Assembly: GCA_021817755.1 (NCBI GenBank)
Contig: JAKAGC010000101.1
Span: forward strand, 1 to 9,386
Direction of reading: 5' to 3'
DNA length: 9,386 bases
Origin: Acidobacteriota bacterium
Lineage (GTDB): Bacteria; Acidobacteriota; Aminicenantia; UBA2199
Under the pieces are notes generated by a model that was not told where the DNA came from, searched no databases, and worked only from the letters and a program-made list of their open reading frames with translations. Below are positions 1-5,592 of this stretch, one piece after another (the first letter of the stretch is position 1; each line of letters opens with the position of its first letter). A program made the translations under genes and the position numbers.

Positions 1-1
1 C

Positions 2-229
2 ATCATCGCACTCGATAACTCCGCATTCGACTTCACCAAGAACCATCGTGACAGGCTCCTCCCTTCCGTTCCAATTGTCTTCGCAGGCGTCAACAACTTC
101 AGCGAAAAGATGCTGGAAGGTTTGGAAAAGACGCGTTGGATTTCCGGTGTATTTTTTAAGCGTAATGAAGATGATATAACGATTCCTCTTCGAATCGATA
201 TTCGTATTATAATTGCAGATAATCCTTAA
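2..229 (+). pseudogene. Fragment of an ABC-substrate-binding-like sensor protein, apparently fused to an AAA+ remnant
   Basis: The frame is open from the left edge and stops with TAA at 227-229, giving 75 visible residues. The first 50 or so residues contain RDRLLPSVPIVFAGVNNF and a following ML.GLEKT..ISGV stretch. This resembles the periplasmic ABC-substrate-binding-like domain found at the N-terminus of many sensor histidine kinases, where a 'YRD..FP.VPIVF.GVN' motif is common. In that family the domain continues for well over 100 residues after ISGV, but here it ends within about 28. The tail contains IPLRIDIRIIIADN, which resembles the 'IPVDVRIIAATN' segment of NtrC-type sigma54 activators. 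Third codon positions are C-rich up to about base 135 and A/T-rich afterwards, so a junction near 145-160 is likely. I read it as a degraded or chimeric remnant. The alternative is simply a divergent C-terminus. The N-terminus is off the window. Confidence 0.5.
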
Positions 230-249
230 ATAGGATTTTGCCGGTTGGG

Positions 250-714
250 TTATTTTACCGCAATCGCTGCAATCTCAATTTTTGCATCGAGGGCGAGTTT
301 GCTAACCTGAACGGTTGCTCGGGTAGGGGGTTCTTTGGGGAAGAATTTCCTGAATACTTCATTGAATTCTGCAAACTCATTAAAATCAGTAATAAAAACA
401 GTGGCTGAAACCACTTTTGAGAGATCCATGCCTGCTTTCTTTAGTAATAATTCGATATTTCCCAGTACACGTTCAGCCTGTTGCTTAATTGTTCCCCCTT
501 CAAATTTACCGGTTTTGGGATCCACAGCCAATTGACCGGAAATATAAAGCGTATCTTTAACCAGGATTGCAGGACTGTAGGGAAGGTTTGCAGGCGCATC
601 CGTCAAATGAAATATGGTTTTAACCGGTTTTTGATCTTCAGCCCTCAAACCAGGGAGTAATACGATAAGCATGCCAAGCAGGCAGAAAATAAACAAATAA
701 GATTTTCTTGTCAT
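250..714 (-). CDS. Exported RidA/YjgF/YER057c/UK114-family protein (enamine/imine deaminase type)
   Basis: The 154-residue product has a cleavable-looking signal peptide (basic MTRK, hydrophobic residues 6-21, then LRA before EDQ) ahead of a complete Rid domain (about 33-154). Rid proteins hydrolyse reactive enamines/imines such as 2-aminoacrylate to ketoacids and ammonia, and normally form trimers with active sites between subunits. The residues that matter in E. coli RidA appear kept: Tyr46 in LPYSP, the SGQ turn at 59-61, Arg132 in PPTRATV (E. coli Arg105) and Glu147 in KIEIAAIA (E. coli Glu120). Arginine at the Arg105 position marks the deaminase-competent group. The start at 714 is supported by AAGGAGGT at 718-725. 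The export signal is the odd point, because most Rid proteins are cytosolic. The gene lies downstream of a RiPP-like precursor on the same strand, but a strong hairpin separates them, so co-transcription would need read-through. Family is sure; substrate is unknown. Confidence 0.9.
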   Translation of the reverse strand: MTRKSYLFIFCLLGMLIVLLPGLRAEDQKPVKTIFHLTDAPANLPYSPAILVKDTLYISGQLAVDPKTGKFEGGTIKQQAERVLGNIELLLKKAGMDLSKVVSATVFITDFNEFAEFNEVFRKFFPKEPPTRATVQVSKLALDAKIEIAAIAVK

Positions 715-740
715 AAGACCTCCTTTCTATTAAACTATAT

Positions 741-781
741 AAAAAAAAAGGGGTTGCAATCTCTTGCAACCCCAGTTTTTT
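741..781. terminator. Strong bidirectional intrinsic terminator
   Basis: A perfect 10-bp inverted repeat (GGGGTTGCAA at 750-759, TTGCAACCCC at 764-773) encloses a 4-base loop. On the minus strand it is followed by nine T (complement of 741-749), and on the plus strand by AGTTTTTT (774-781). On the minus strand it lies about 20 bases after the stop of the 55-residue precursor gene, so it should end or attenuate that transcript before ridA. No gene reads into it from the plus side inside the window. Confidence 0.9.
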
Positions 782-793
782 AGAAGTTAAGAA

Positions 794-961
794 TTACATT
801 ATACAGGTGGTACACCAGGTCTTACCGCAAGAAATACAATCGGTTGCACATCTCGAGACAGATTCTACCCCGCCGCGAATTGCTGTCAGTTGTTGATCAT
901 TCAGATTTGAAACAGTTTCCTTGTTGATTTCAAGTTTTTTTACTAATTTTTTGATTTTCAT
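794..961 (-). CDS. Double-glycine-leader RiPP precursor, class I lanthipeptide type
   Basis: This 55-residue ORF starts MKIKKLVKKLEINKETVSNL, continues NDQQLTAIRGG and ends in a 24-residue segment VESVSRCATDCISCGKTWCT-TCIM. The leader matches the pattern of Bacteroidota-type 'GG' natural-product and class I lanthipeptide precursors: a lysine-rich start, then L.(I/L)NKET...L....L..(I/V)(R)GG. The predicted core after Gly30-Gly31 has five Cys (38, 42, 45, 50, 53), three Ser (34, 36, 44) and four Thr (40, 48, 51, 52), as expected if Ser/Thr are dehydrated and Cys closes thioether rings. Translation can use AAGGA (complement of 970-974), 8 bases from the ATG, inside an unusually A-rich leader. 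It lies behind a small ORF and a good promoter and is followed by a strong terminator. No LanB, LanC or peptidase-ABC exporter gene is seen, so any enzymes must be elsewhere. The alternative is a disulfide-bonded or otherwise modified small peptide. Confidence 0.82.
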   Translation of the reverse strand: MKIKKLVKKLEINKETVSNLNDQQLTAIRGGVESVSRCATDCISCGKTWCTTCIM

Positions 962-1011
962 GTTTTTTTTCCTTATTTTTTTTTAAAATTTTTTTTACAA
1001 GATTAATTCCT

Positions 1012-1089
1012 CTAGTTTAAAATTTTTACTTTTGTTTTAATTTGTGAAGGACCTTCCATTCCTAAAACACTCTTAACTTTATTTAACAT
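1012..1089 (-). CDS. Small ORF (25 residues) upstream of the RiPP precursor
   Basis: The reading frame encodes MLNKVKSVLGMEGPSQIKTK followed by VKILN. It begins 20 or so bases downstream of a sigma70-like promoter and has GGAGT (complement of 1095-1099) 5 bases before the ATG. In-frame stops lie just upstream, so the start is bounded. The ORF ends with TAG, 50 bases before the precursor ATG, on the same strand. The product is basic, has no Cys and no signal peptide, and I do not recognise it. It could be a leader peptide that regulates the precursor, a small partner protein, or a chance ORF. The placement of promoter and ribosome-binding site argues for real translation. Confidence 0.5.
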   Translation of the reverse strand: MLNKVKSVLGMEGPSQIKTKVKILN

Positions 1090-1116
1090 TTTTTACTCCA
1101 TTTAATTTAGATTTTC

Positions 1117-1145
1117 AAGTTAGCACAGTAAATTTTATTTGTCAA
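1117..1145 (-). promoter_or_regulatory. Sigma70-type promoter for the small ORF and RiPP precursor
   Basis: On the minus strand a perfect -35 TTGACA (complement of 1140-1145) is followed by a 17-base spacer and TAACTT (complement of 1117-1122). A TG one base before the -10 makes it an extended -10. The predicted start is near 1110, about 20 bases before the small ORF. The -10 itself matches the consensus at only three of six positions. Confidence 0.55.
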
Positions 1146-1182
1146 TCCCTTGGGTCACATTTTTTTGATTTTTTATTAGAGG

Positions 1183-1211
1183 TTTTAAATCGTTTTTAAA
1201 CATGATATAAT
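1183..1211 (+). promoter_or_regulatory. Candidate extended -10 promoter for the UbiA-family gene
   Basis: A perfect TATAAT (1206-1211) has TG one base upstream (1203-1204). A poor -35 (TTTTAA, 1183-1188) lies 17 bases further up. The expected start near 1218 would leave a leader of only about 9 bases and cut into the AGGA ribosome-binding site, so this may be fortuitous in such AT-rich DNA. Confidence 0.3.
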
Positions 1212-1226
1212 AAAACAGGAAAGATA

Positions 1227-2120
1227 ATGAATACAATAAAGCTGTTTATACGGTCGATGAGAGTGCATCAGTGGGTGAAAAATGTCTTCATTTTCGCCCC
1301 TATGGTATTTGCTTCGCATTTTTTTCAAGCGGGATATATTGTTCATTCATTAATCGCATTTGTATTGTTCGGTTTAGTCGCCAGCTCGATCTACATATTT
1401 AACGATTGTGTCGATAAAGAAAGAGACCGTTTACATCCAGATAAAAAAAACAGGCCGATTGCTTCGGGGAAATTATCCATAGCTGTTGCAATACCATTGG
1501 CTCTTATCGTTCTTCTCACATCCTTAACTGCTGTTTTTCTTTATAACCGCTACTTTTTCATCATTTCCCTTATCTATATAGTAATGAATCTTGTTTATTC
1601 CGTTTATTTGAAAAAAGTAGTTATTCTGGATGTGATGATTATCGCTATCGGTTTTGTGATGCGCGTAAAAATAGGGGGAGTTATCAATAATATAGAACTC
1701 TCACCATGGATACTTATCATTACTTTCTTACTGGCAATACTCCTGGGATTGATAAAACGGCGGCAGGAATTTATTAAAATTTCCCAGGTGAACAATAATG
1801 AAATTGAAACCCGCCTCACTTTGAAAAAGTACAATCTCTCTCTCCTGGATCAATTGATCTCTATTACAACGGCAACAACACTGATTTCTTACATCGTGTA
1901 TGTTCTTAATCCGGATGTTCAACATAAATTTAAAACGAAAGAACTTTATTTAACCGTGCCATTCGTGATTTTTGGAATTTTTAGATATCTCTATCTTACT
2001 TATGTTAAAGGAAAAGGCGAAAATCCGGCTGAAATTCTTTTTTCCGATATCGCATTTACCTGCAATGCGTTTATGTGGGTTTTACTATTTATGGTATTGA
2101 TGGTATTAAATAAAATATAG
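1227..2120 (+). CDS. UbiA-family polyprenyl-phosphate phosphoribosyltransferase (DPPR synthase type)
   Basis: The 297-residue membrane protein has the hallmarks of 5-phosphoribosyl-1-phosphate:polyprenyl-phosphate transferase, the enzyme that moves phosphoribose from PRPP to a polyprenyl phosphate (decaprenyl in mycobacteria, Rv3806c). The N-terminus has the family's H-QWVKN-.-F.FAP (14-25). The first Asp-rich motif is N59-D60-..-D63-...-D67, followed by HPDKKNRPIASG (70-81). The second region has YS.YLKK...LDV (124-136), GF..R (142-146) and SPW...KRRQE (159-181). Eight or nine hydrophobic segments match the UbiA fold, and the length is normal. In actinobacteria the product feeds arabinosyl donor synthesis through a phosphatase and DprE1/DprE2, none of which are seen here. 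The start is set by AGGA at 1217-1220 and an in-frame stop at 1203. Other UbiA enzymes (heme O, menaquinone, ubiquinone) fit the motifs less well. Confidence 0.85.
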   Translation: MNTIKLFIRSMRVHQWVKNVFIFAPMVFASHFFQAGYIVHSLIAFVLFGLVASSIYIFNDCVDKERDRLHPDKKNRPIASGKLSIAVAIPLALIVLLTSLTAVFLYNRYFFIISLIYIVMNLVYSVYLKKVVILDVMIIAIGFVMRVKIGGVINNIELSPWILIITFLLAILLGLIKRRQEFIKISQVNNNEIETRLTLKKYNLSLLDQLISITTATTLISYIVYVLNPDVQHKFKTKELYLTVPFVIFGIFRYLYLTYVKGKGENPAEILFSDIAFTCNAFMWVLLFMVLMVLNKI

Positions 2121-2171
2121 GTAAACATTATTTTCCTCTTTAGGGGATATTTTGAAACGATGTCCCGGTAT

Positions 2172-2175
2172 GGAG
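2172..2175 (+). promoter_or_regulatory. Ribosome-binding site deciding the start of the helical-repeat protein
   Basis: GGAG lies 5 bases before the ATG at 2181. The other possible ATG at 2160 has only GGGG-type purines 13 bases upstream, so 2181 is preferred. Confidence 0.6.
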
Positions 2176-2180
2176 TTGTT

Positions 2181-2819
2181 ATGGAAAACGAACTGGACAT
2201 TTTGAAAAAGTTATACCGTAGTACCTTCCAGGAAAATGAACTGATCGAAATCTATTTCCAATACCGTAACAGCTACCGTGTAACTGTCAGTCTTCTTCAA
2301 CAACCCCGCTTTCCCGATAAATATGCACTGAATATTATTCCCAAAGTTTTTCCTATCGATCTTCTAAAAATTTCTAAAAATAAACGCACGAATCCCAATA
2401 TTCGAAAACGTGCTGAATTGGAATTCGTTGCAAAATACAATCGTTATCCTCTTGGCGAAAAAATTTCCTATATGAAAATTGCTCCCAATTCCCTAATTTA
2501 CTATTTTATTGAAGAATCGGATGAACGAATCCTGCTGACCATCCTTGAAAACCCTAACCTTACAGAAGAAATTATTTTGAAATTTATAAATAGAAGCTCT
2601 CCGCGCTTTACTTTTTATGAAGCTCTGTCCCGCTCCGAATGGTATAAGCGTCCCCAAATTGCCGATGCCATTTCTAATGATCCTACGGCTCCAATAAAAA
2701 TTATTCTCATGATTATTCCTTATCTTAATTTAAGGCAACTTGAAAGACTTTTCCAGGATCCGGATACGCATCAGGTTGTTAAAAATAATATCCTTGAATA
2801 TCTTAAGGAACGATCCTAA
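2181..2819 (+). CDS. Hypothetical protein, probably alpha-helical repeat (LRV/HEAT-like)
   Basis: I do not recognise this 212-residue soluble protein (219 if the ATG at 2160 is used). There is no signal peptide, membrane segment or metal motif. The second half repeats a loose pattern of a short acidic stretch, an Asn/Asp-Pro turn and an amphipathic helix: ILENPNLTEEIILKFI, AISNDPTAPIKIILMII and FQDPDTHQVVKNNILEYL. The 'NP.(L/T)..E.I...' spacing recalls leucine-rich-variant or HEAT-like helical solenoids, which usually bind other proteins. The gene sits 60 bases after the UbiA-family stop, on the same strand, so read-through from that gene is possible. After it come about 140 bases of AT-rich spacer. 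The fold is an inference from residue spacing only, and no function is proposed. Confidence 0.6.
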   Translation: MENELDILKKLYRSTFQENELIEIYFQYRNSYRVTVSLLQQPRFPDKYALNIIPKVFPIDLLKISKNKRTNPNIRKRAELEFVAKYNRYPLGEKISYMKIAPNSLIYYFIEESDERILLTILENPNLTEEIILKFINRSSPRFTFYEALSRSEWYKRPQIADAISNDPTAPIKIILMIIPYLNLRQLERLFQDPDTHQVVKNNILEYLKERS

Positions 2820-2836
2820 ATACCACTGATTATTCC

Positions 2837-2871
2837 TTTTATCAAATAATAAATTGAATTATTTTATCAAA
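2837..2871 (+). repeat. Short direct repeat in intergenic spacer
   Basis: TTTTATCAAA occurs twice, at 2837-2846 and 2862-2871, with start points 25 bases apart. Between them AAATAAT (2844-2850) and ATTATTT (2858-2864) could form a weak all-AT hairpin. A 25-base spacing is not an integral number of helical turns. It may be a regulator site or a chance pattern in AT-rich DNA. Confidence 0.3.
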
Positions 2872-2904
2872 AAATACTCCTGCCATTGCTTCTGTCTGTG
2901 CAAT

Positions 2905-2946
2905 TTTGTAGAATATACTCTTTGTTTTTTTCTATTGTTCTACAAA
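2905..2946 (+). repeat. 9-bp inverted repeat upstream of the solute-binding-protein gene
   Basis: TTTGTAGAA (2905-2913) and TTCTACAAA (2938-2946) are perfect inverted copies 24 bases apart. The right arm touches the ribosome-binding site. A TATACT hexamer (2914-2919) lies right after the left arm and could be a -10 box with no clear -35. TATACTC (2914-2920) also pairs exactly with GAGTATA (2948-2954), which covers part of the ribosome-binding site. The arrangement suits an operator or an RNA fold that hides the start, but this is inference. Confidence 0.45.
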
Positions 2947-2950
2947 GGAG
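2944..2950 (+). promoter_or_regulatory. Ribosome-binding site deciding the start of the solute-binding protein
   Basis: AAAGGAG is placed 7 bases before ATG 2958. The longer in-frame reading from TTG 2886 has no such site and would bury the signal peptide behind 24 extra residues. Confidence 0.85.
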
Positions 2951-2957
2951 TATACAA

Positions 2958-4484
2958 ATGAACTTTTTCAAAAGGTACATATCCCTCACTTTTTACATTC
3001 TTATTATCTGTATTACTATGCCGGCAAGCGATACCGTTCTTCGTGTCGGGCTTCATACTTTTCCGAATTCCCTGAATCCCATCTATTCCACCACAGAAGA
3101 CTCCCAGCCTGTTATCAATAAAATCTTTGATTCACTTTACTATTATGACAGAGAAGGAAAGATCACTTCGGATTTAATCGCCGGGGCAACCTCCTCGCTG
3201 GAAAAAGGGCGAAGTGTTACACGTCTGACACTTAAGAAAGGAATTCGTTTTTCAGATGGAAAAGAACTGGATGCCAACGATATCATTCAAACAATTCGTA
3301 CTCTTAAAAACCCTGTTTACAATTATCCGTATTTATCAACCACTGACTGCATCGATTCAGTAGAAAGAATCGATTCCTACAATCTGATTATCAGATGGAG
3401 CAGCCCTATTGTTTCCTGGCAAAATCATCTTACTTTTAAAATATTGAATTCCAGGCAAATATCAAACGTTTCACCGGCTACATTGAGAAAATTGAACCTC
3501 TCGGGAACGGGTCCATATGTTCTGAAATCAGTTATGGCACCTGTTCGGATTATTCTGGAAATTAATAAATTCTACTCGGTTCACGAGCAAAAATTAAATT
3601 CATCGATGAATCATCCCATGTACCGGTATATTCATTACGATGTTTTTACGGATGCTTACCTGGCTCCTTTAAAACTTATAAACCATGAAATCGATATTTG
3701 TGAACTTCAACCGGAAAGTGTTGTTTCTTATTCGAGGTTGCCTGAGTGGCAAAAGAAATTCCGTGTTATTTCTTATAAAAAATCGGGGTATACATACCTG
3801 GTATTCAATTTAAAAAATCCGGCCATTACTCCCAATCTGCGTAATCATATTTATAATACGCTAATTGCCGGTAATTTCGTGGAACGTTTTCTTGAACAAA
3901 AAGGAGAACCTGTTAAAACTCCTTTTTTATATCATAATTCTCATGAGGCTTCGAAACGACTAAATACGTTTCCCTTAAAACCGGTAACACTGAAAATCCT
4001 GACCAACTCGGAAAGCAAAGTTCGTAAGGAGTTTATCCTATTTCTATCGGAAGAACTCAAACCGCTTCATATTACCCTGGAACCTTTTTTCCTGGAATAT
4101 AATGCATTTCTCGATTACTTAAAAAAAGGCAAATTTGATCTTGCTGTTTCAGGATATATGATGGATACGGATTATAATATGAATGAAATATTTCATTGGG
4201 ATTCTTATTTCAATTACTCATCTTTCCGGGATGATCAAATGGAATTGCTTCTGCAAAAAGGATTGATGGAATTCGATCCGGTTAAACGTGAATCCATATA
4301 TACCGAAGCTTACGAAAAATGGAAAAAAAGCTTACCGTTTATTCCTTTATTTAGCCTGTATTACTATGTGGGCGTATCCCGGGATGTTCCTGTTCCAACC
4401 GAGTTTTACTCTGTTGTAAGTTCCGAAGGAGATTTTCTATTTAATATTTCCCATTGGAAACCGAAAATATCCAAGAGTTTATAA
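2958..4484 (+). CDS. ABC transporter solute-binding protein, family 5 (peptide/oligopeptide DppA/OppA type)
   Basis: The product is 508 residues, normal for the family. It begins with a signal peptide (MNFFKRY, a hydrophobic run, then MPAS before DTVLRVG). No lipobox cysteine is seen, so a soluble periplasmic protein is more likely than a lipoprotein. The family's opening pattern is present: LRVGLHTFPNSLNPIYST, then a motif for the docking region (IFDSLYYYDREGKI..DL), then LKKGIRFSDGKELDANDI, where 'F.DG...A.DV' is the family signature. SGTGPYVL and, near the end, the KFDLAVSGYMMD segment and a terminal region with SLPFIPLFSLYYY also match. Such proteins bind peptides, nickel chelates, sugars or other small ligands for import; the ligand cannot be told here. 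No matching DppB/C permeases or DppD/F ATPases are in the window, so it is an orphan. The next genes form an ABC-2 exporter-like pair of a different class. Confidence 0.9.
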   Translation: MNFFKRYISLTFYILIICITMPASDTVLRVGLHTFPNSLNPIYSTTEDSQPVINKIFDSLYYYDREGKITSDLIAGATSSLEKGRSVTRLTLKKGIRFSDGKELDANDIIQTIRTLKNPVYNYPYLSTTDCIDSVERIDSYNLIIRWSSPIVSWQNHLTFKILNSRQISNVSPATLRKLNLSGTGPYVLKSVMAPVRIILEINKFYSVHEQKLNSSMNHPMYRYIHYDVFTDAYLAPLKLINHEIDICELQPESVVSYSRLPEWQKKFRVISYKKSGYTYLVFNLKNPAITPNLRNHIYNTLIAGNFVERFLEQKGEPVKTPFLYHNSHEASKRLNTFPLKPVTLKILTNSESKVRKEFILFLSEELKPLHITLEPFFLEYNAFLDYLKKGKFDLAVSGYMMDTDYNMNEIFHWDSYFNYSSFRDDQMELLLQKGLMEFDPVKRESIYTEAYEKWKKSLPFIPLFSLYYYVGVSRDVPVPTEFYSVVSSEGDFLFNISHWKPKISKSL

Positions 4485-4568
4485 TTCTAAAAAGGATTTT
4501 AGATATCTGATTTACAATACGATACCTCTTTAAATACAATCGAAAATTAGCAGAAGATATCCGTCAAC

Positions 4569-4597
4569 TTGGAGTTTTTCCCCTTTTGTGCTATAAT
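4569..4597 (+). promoter_or_regulatory. Sigma70-type promoter for the ABC ATPase/permease pair
   Basis: TTGGAG (4569-4574) and a perfect TATAAT (4592-4597) are separated by 17 bases, with an extended -10 TG at 4589-4590. The predicted start near 4604 gives a leader of about 55 bases before the ATG at 4660. The remaining gap 4485-4568 shows no other feature. Confidence 0.6.
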
Positions 4598-4648
4598 ACA
4601 TTTGAAAAGTATTTCTGGTAATTATGTATGATGGTAATCCCTATTCCC

Positions 4649-4654
4649 GGAGAA
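4649..4654 (+). promoter_or_regulatory. Ribosome-binding site deciding the start of the ABC ATPase
   Basis: GGAGAA lies 5-8 bases before ATG 4660. The in-frame ATG at 4624 has no purine-rich site, and its 12 extra residues precede the normal family N-terminus, so 4660 is preferred. Confidence 0.75.
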
Positions 4655-4659
4655 TTAAT

Positions 4660-5592
4660 ATGAATGAAACCGCAATTCTGGTTAAAAATTTAAACAAGAC
4701 TTTCAAGAGCCTCAAAGCTGTCGATAATCTTGATTTCCACGTGTATAAAACCGAATGTTTTGGTCTTCTTGGACCAAATGGAGCCGGAAAAACAACAACG
4801 ATGAAACTTCTTTACGGCAAATCGGAATTCGATCCGAATCAAGATACAGTGATTTCTATTTTTGGAAATTCTCCTCAAACAAATGCATTAACGATAAAAG
4901 CGTTTTCGGGAATTATTCCCCAGCAAGATAACCTCGATACTGAGCTAAATGTTGCTGATAACCTCTCGGTTTATGCGCAGTTTTATGGATTTTCAAGAAA
5001 AGAAGCAAAAAAACGGATCGACGAACTCCTCGATTTTATGGAACTACAGGAAAAGGCAAAAGTTAAAATAAAAGAGCTTTCGGGTGGTATGCAGCGAAGG
5101 TTGACTATCGCGCGAGCTCTTTTAAATAAACCGAAACTGTTGATCCTGGATGAACCGACAACCGGTCTCGATCCCCAGGTCAGACACCTGATCTGGAATA
5201 AATTACGCGAATTAAAAGAATCGGGTGTAACGATTCTTATAACTACTCATTATATGGATGAAGCGTTTAATTTGTGCGATCGCATTATTATAATGGATAA
5301 AGGCCGTAAACTGATCGAAGGAAAACCGAGAGAACTGCTTTCCGAAAACCTTGAAAAATTTGTGTTGGAAATACACGGCATTAAAAAAGAATCACCGGAT
5401 TGCTCCAACCTGGATAAAGAAAATATCCGGTGCGAATTTCATGGCGATTCATTATATGCATTTAGCGATAATGTCGAGAACCTTTCCCGGTTCGGTGAAT
5501 CTTTTAAAGATTATGTATATCATATCCGCCACGCCAACCTTGAAGATTTATTCCTGAAAGTAACAGGAAGGAGTTTAAATGAGTTACAATGA
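4660..5592 (+). CDS. ABC transporter ATP-binding protein, NodI/DrrA (ABC-2) type
   Basis: This 310-residue cytoplasmic ATPase powers a membrane exporter. Counting from the ATG at 4660, Walker A is GPNGAGKTT (38-46), the Q-loop is in IIPQQDNLD (85-93), the signature is LSGGMQ (140-145), Walker B is LLILDEPTTGLDP (161-172) and the switch histidine is in ITTHYMDEA (195-202), so the catalytic set is complete. The PQ.DNLD after Walker A, the 'DEPTTGLDPQ.RH.IW' run and the C-terminal HANLEDLFLKVTGRSL closely follow NodI, the ATPase of the rhizobial lipo-chitooligosaccharide exporter, and the wider DrrA drug/lipid-export group. The downstream permease overlaps its last 14 bases, a sign of coupled translation. 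The substrate is unknown; export of a lipid-linked or hydrophobic compound is an inference from the class. The longer reading from 4624 cannot be fully excluded. Confidence 0.93.
   Translation: MNETAILVKNLNKTFKSLKAVDNLDFHVYKTECFGLLGPNGAGKTTTMKLLYGKSEFDPNQDTVISIFGNSPQTNALTIKAFSGIIPQQDNLDTELNVADNLSVYAQFYGFSRKEAKKRIDELLDFMELQEKAKVKIKELSGGMQRRLTIARALLNKPKLLILDEPTTGLDPQVRHLIWNKLRELKESGVTILITTHYMDEAFNLCDRIIIMDKGRKLIEGKPRELLSENLEKFVLEIHGIKKESPDCSNLDKENIRCEFHGDSLYAFSDNVENLSRFGESFKDYVYHIRHANLEDLFLKVTGRSLNELQ

Noticed and set aside
335..535. Plus-strand 66-codon ORF inside ridA
   Set aside because: It lies entirely opposite a strongly supported Rid domain and has no family-like sequence.
2886..2957. 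Longer N-terminus for the solute-binding protein from TTG 2886
   Set aside because: No ribosome-binding site, and it would bury the signal peptide; ATG 2958 has AAAGGAG at good spacing.
4486..4505. CTAAAA/TTTTAG pairing after the solute-binding-protein stop as a terminator
   Set aside because: Weak AT stem and no T tract after it.
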